Assembly (NCBI GenBank): GCA_030042795.1
Contig: JASHYZ010000240.1
Span: 1 to 7,599 of the forward strand
From: Terriglobia bacterium
GTDB lineage: Bacteria; Acidobacteriota; Terriglobia; UBA7540
Reading direction: 5' to 3'
DNA: 7,599 nucleotides
The notes below the pieces were generated by a model, which worked only from the letters and a program-made list of their open reading frames with translations, was not told where the DNA came from and searched no databases. Below, piece by piece: positions 5,820 through 7,599 of this stretch. Position 1 is the stretch's first letter. Every line of letters starts with the position of its first letter. Position numbers and translations under genes: made by a program.

Positions 5820-6078
5820 CTCTAATGCGACCGGAGCGTTCAGCGGCGCTAGCCGCTCTTCCGGAGCGCAACTTCCGGCGGGTCCGTGGCGCGCGGCGGC
5901 GGTGTTGCAAGCCTTGCACGCGCCGGTGAATCTTCGCTATCTGAAGAGCTCTCCCGTTCGCGTGCGGGGGTCGGCAACCGGAAGGCAGTACGAGTTCTCA
6001 GCCTCGCGTCCGGCTCAAACGGTAGATCGCCGGGATGCGGAAGCGCTGCTGCGGTCAGGCCTTTTCCGTCAAACGTGA
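5731..6078 (+). CDS. Hypothetical small protein starting MCCG
   Basis: The 115-residue protein has an N-terminal MCCG, a low-complexity Ala/Ser/Thr middle (about 11-55) and a compact C-terminal part (about 67-113). The last contains VNLRYLKSSPVRVRG, SATGRQYEFS and VDRRDAEALLRSGLF. The pattern of basic beta-strands followed by a VD-x-x-DA-x-x-LL helix looks like a small conserved domain, possibly of phage-structural type, but I cannot name the family. I chose the ATG at 5731 because AGGAG at 5717-5721 lies 9 bases upstream; a TTG at 5704 in the same frame would add nine unconvincing residues and has no such site. The gene overlaps the end of the DUF1360-like gene by 89 bp in another frame, implying co-transcription and probably coupled translation. 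No transmembrane helix or signal peptide is seen. The adjacent cysteines at positions 2-3 could bind metal or form disulfides; this is speculative. Confidence 0.7.
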   Translation: MCCGQKRSALQATLGQVTAPATARATRVSNSNATGAFSGASRSSGAQLPAGPWRAAAVLQALHAPVNLRYLKSSPVRVRGSATGRQYEFSASRPAQTVDRRDAEALLRSGLFRQT

Positions 6079-6364
6079 TGACCAGTTATGAATCCACATC
6101 CGCCGCAGGGCTTCGGCCAACAGGATCGCTGCGCCTTCGCCAGCCTAACTTGCCTATCCAGTTCCCCTACTCTGACCCACTACCCAATCCTCGCACGCAT
6201 TGACAGCCGTTCGACAATCGCGTACAAGAATCCCATCCAGTCGAAGGGGCAAAGGAGGACTGGACGGTTAGTGAACCGAGTGGAGAGTATTGTGCAATTC
6301 CGAAGCGGGTTCGCGGAAAGAGGGAAGTCTGAAGAATAGACGCAGCGATGAGCGAGCGTTCCCG
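6079..6364. other. Spacer before rlmB
   Basis: This 286-bp region contains the promoter at 6200-6228 and a Shine-Dalgarno-like AGGAGG at 6252-6257, 13 bases before a GTG at 6271 that opens a 22-codon frame ending at 6339. The ATG at 6088 opens a longer frame but has no ribosome binding site. Nothing else was seen. Confidence 0.5.
6200..6228 (+). promoter_or_regulatory. Sigma70-type promoter for rlmB
   Basis: A perfect -35 hexamer TTGACA (6200-6205) is followed after exactly 17 bp by TACAAG (6223-6228), which matches the -10 consensus at four of six positions. Transcription would start near 6235, leaving an untranslated leader of about 130 bases before the rlmB start. It separates rlmB from the small-protein genes upstream. 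Confidence 0.55.
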
Positions 6365-7117
6365 ATGCCCATGCACGCGCCCAGTTCGCGGCAAGACACC
6401 TTGTATGGAATCAATGCCGTGAGGGAGGCCATCGGATCGCGGCCAGTGGACTATGTCCTGGTGACTGAGGGACGCCATGGGCCGCGGGTTGAAGAGATTC
6501 TCCAACTTTGCCGCCAGCGCGGCGTTCCAATGCGCTTTGTCCCTGAGGTGGCCGTAGCGCGGGCGGCCGGAACTTCGCAGCACCAGAACGTGGTGGCTGC
6601 CTGCGCGGCCAAGGCGTACGACGACCTTGACACGCTGATTCGCGCCTCCGCGGCGCCGCTGCTGGTGGTGTTGGACGGCGTGGAAGATCCGGCAAATCTC
6701 GGAGCGGTGGCCCGCACGGCAGTGGCTTCCGGCGCCGACGGAATCATCGTTCCCGAGCGGCGCGCGGCCCGGCTTACTCCCGCAGTAGCGCGCTCGGCGG
6801 CGGGCGCACTGGAGCACTTGAGGGTGGCCAGAGTCACGAATGTGACGCGCGCGCTCAATGAGCTCAAGGAACACAACATCTGGGTGTTCGGGTTCGAGGC
6901 GGCTGCGCAGAAGTCCTATCTGGAACTCGATTATTCGGTTCCTTGCGCCTTGGTGCTGGGAGGAGAGGGACACGGCCTACATCGCCTGGTTCGTGAGACT
7001 TGCGATAACCTAGCCCGCATCCCGCTTTACGGCCCCGTGGAATCTCTGAACGTCTCGGCGGCTGCAGCCGTGGTGCTTTACGAGGCCGCCCGCCAGCGAC
7101 ACCGAAAGCCACAGTAG
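6365..7117 (+). CDS. rlmB: TrmH/SpoU-family 23S rRNA 2'-O-ribose methyltransferase
   Basis: From the ATG at 6365 the product is 250 residues, close to the roughly 243 of E. coli RlmB. The N-terminal substrate-binding domain opens with LYGINAVREAI. The SPOUT catalytic domain has all three conserved blocks: LDGVEDPANLGAVARTA (Asn111 and Arg117 in the mature count), LVLGGEGHGL with Glu201, and IPLYGPVESLNVSAAAAVVL (SLN at 227-229). These bind S-adenosylmethionine in the trefoil knot. RlmB methylates the ribose of G2251 in the 23S rRNA P-loop; paralogues of the family modify other rRNA or tRNA guanosines, so the exact target is inferred. The frame is open further upstream to a TTG at 6290, but those 25 residues lack family similarity. 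The ribosome binding site before 6365 is weak, and Met at 6371 is a close alternative start. Confidence 0.85.
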   Translation: MPMHAPSSRQDTLYGINAVREAIGSRPVDYVLVTEGRHGPRVEEILQLCRQRGVPMRFVPEVAVARAAGTSQHQNVVAACAAKAYDDLDTLIRASAAPLLVVLDGVEDPANLGAVARTAVASGADGIIVPERRAARLTPAVARSAAGALEHLRVARVTNVTRALNELKEHNIWVFGFEAAAQKSYLELDYSVPCALVLGGEGHGLHRLVRETCDNLARIPLYGPVESLNVSAAAAVVLYEAARQRHRKPQ

Positions 7118-7179
7118 ATGCTCACCGGAGGCATCGGGGTGCCCAGCCGAGCGTGTGGGAAGGGTTCTGAGGTGGCTGC

Positions 7180-7210
7180 AAACTTGGCCTCAAAGCTCGC
7201 ATCCAAGTTT
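7180..7210 (+). promoter_or_regulatory. Hairpin between rlmB and the VWA gene
   Basis: AAACTTGG (7180-7187) and CCAAGTTT (7203-7210) form a perfect 8-bp stem with a 15-base loop, ending 6 bases before the Shine-Dalgarno AGGAG (7217-7221) of the next gene. A run of only four Ts at the 3' side gives weak terminator character. Its position suits either partial termination after rlmB or a structure affecting translation initiation. Confidence 0.4.
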
Positions 7211-7232
7211 TAGGCAAGGAGCGGGTGTGTCC

Positions 7233-7599
7233 ATGGCTACGAAAGAAGCACGACCGTTGAATTGGCTCAGCGCTTTGCTAGTGGGGGTGGCGTTCGGCAT
7301 ATCGCTGCCTGCGGCTCTCCGCGCGCAAAGCGGCGCGGACGGCGCCGCACCGCCACCTAAGCAGTCGGCTCCAACGAGCACAGCACCTGACACTTCCCCG
7401 GCACAGATCCGGGTAGAGTCTTTCCTGGTGACTGCTCCGGTGACCGTCATCGACAAGTCGGGAGAGTTCGTCTCAGACCTCGAGCAGAAAGACTTCAAAC
7501 TGATTGACAACGGCGCCACGCAGCATATCGAACGGTTTGACATCTCCACAGATCCGATCGCGCTGGTGATCGTGGTTCAAACCACCGATTCCGTGGGGA
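7233..7599 (+). CDS. Secreted VWFA-related (Acidobacterial type) protein, 5' part
   Basis: The frame opens with ATG at 7233, 11 bases after AGGAG (7217-7221), and continues past the window end (122 codons seen). Residues 1-31 form a signal peptide (basic start, core WLSALLVGVAFGISLPAAL, A-x-A-type end ALRAQ). A Pro/Ala/Thr-rich linker runs to about residue 57. Then comes the strand pattern VTAPVTVIDKSGEFVSDLEQ and KDFKLIDNGATQHIERFD, which precedes the von Willebrand A domain in proteins annotated as 'VWFA-related Acidobacterial domain'. The A domain begins at PIALVIVVQTTDS. Where the MIDAS DxSxS motif normally sits, the sequence reads QTTDS (116-120), so the first metal-binding aspartate is replaced by Gln. 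These are exported proteins of unknown role, numerous in Acidobacteriota. The C-terminal part is outside the window. Confidence 0.85.
   Translation, partial: MATKEARPLNWLSALLVGVAFGISLPAALRAQSGADGAAPPPKQSAPTSTAPDTSPAQIRVESFLVTAPVTVIDKSGEFVSDLEQKDFKLIDNGATQHIERFDISTDPIALVIVVQTTDSVG

Noticed and set aside
6088..6339. 83-codon plus-strand frame before rlmB
   Set aside because: No ribosome binding site at 6088 and low-complexity sequence; the predicted promoter at 6200 lies inside it. Only the last 22 codons merit the separate note on a leader frame.
6167..6973. 268-codon minus-strand frame
   Set aside because: Antisense to rlmB, which has all SPOUT catalytic motifs; the frame extends by composition alone.

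Overview
The window looks like chromosomal DNA from a GC-rich member of the Acidobacteriota or a close relative. This is inferred from gene content: a secreted 'VWFA-related Acidobacterial domain' type protein at the right edge, a secreted multi-TPR protein, a small XRE regulator of a shape common in that phylum, and repeat-rich intergenic DNA. No rRNA, tRNA or CRISPR array was seen.

Layout. Positions 1-2401 are read leftwards: the first 28 codons of a secreted protein (1-85), a secreted tetratricopeptide-repeat protein (147-1574), a 140-bp non-autonomous MITE-like element with a 6-bp target duplication (1635-1786), and an XRE/HTH_3 regulator (1895-2377). A 0.5-kb divergent spacer (2402-2883) carries operator-like 21-bp direct repeats and a second repeat built on an inverted repeat. 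From 2884 onwards all genes are read rightwards: a 762-residue tryptophan- and cysteine-rich beta-type protein without a signal peptide (2884-5172), a repeat-bearing spacer, a DUF1360-like membrane protein (5397-5819) overlapping a small hypothetical protein that begins MCCG (5731-6078), a TrmH/SpoU-family 23S rRNA methyltransferase (rlmB, 6365-7117) behind a good sigma70-type promoter, and the 5' end of a secreted VWA-type protein (7233 to the window end).

Function. The two outer segments (TPR protein plus secreted neighbour; rlmB plus VWA protein) look like ordinary chromosome. The middle, 2884-6078, is the most accessory-looking part. It combines a very unusual Trp-cluster/Cys-rich protein that cannot have a Sec signal at its N-terminus, a small membrane protein and an overlapping small basic protein, flanked by repeats and an XRE regulator. 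Whether these act together is not shown by the sequence; it is offered as the main hypothesis to test.
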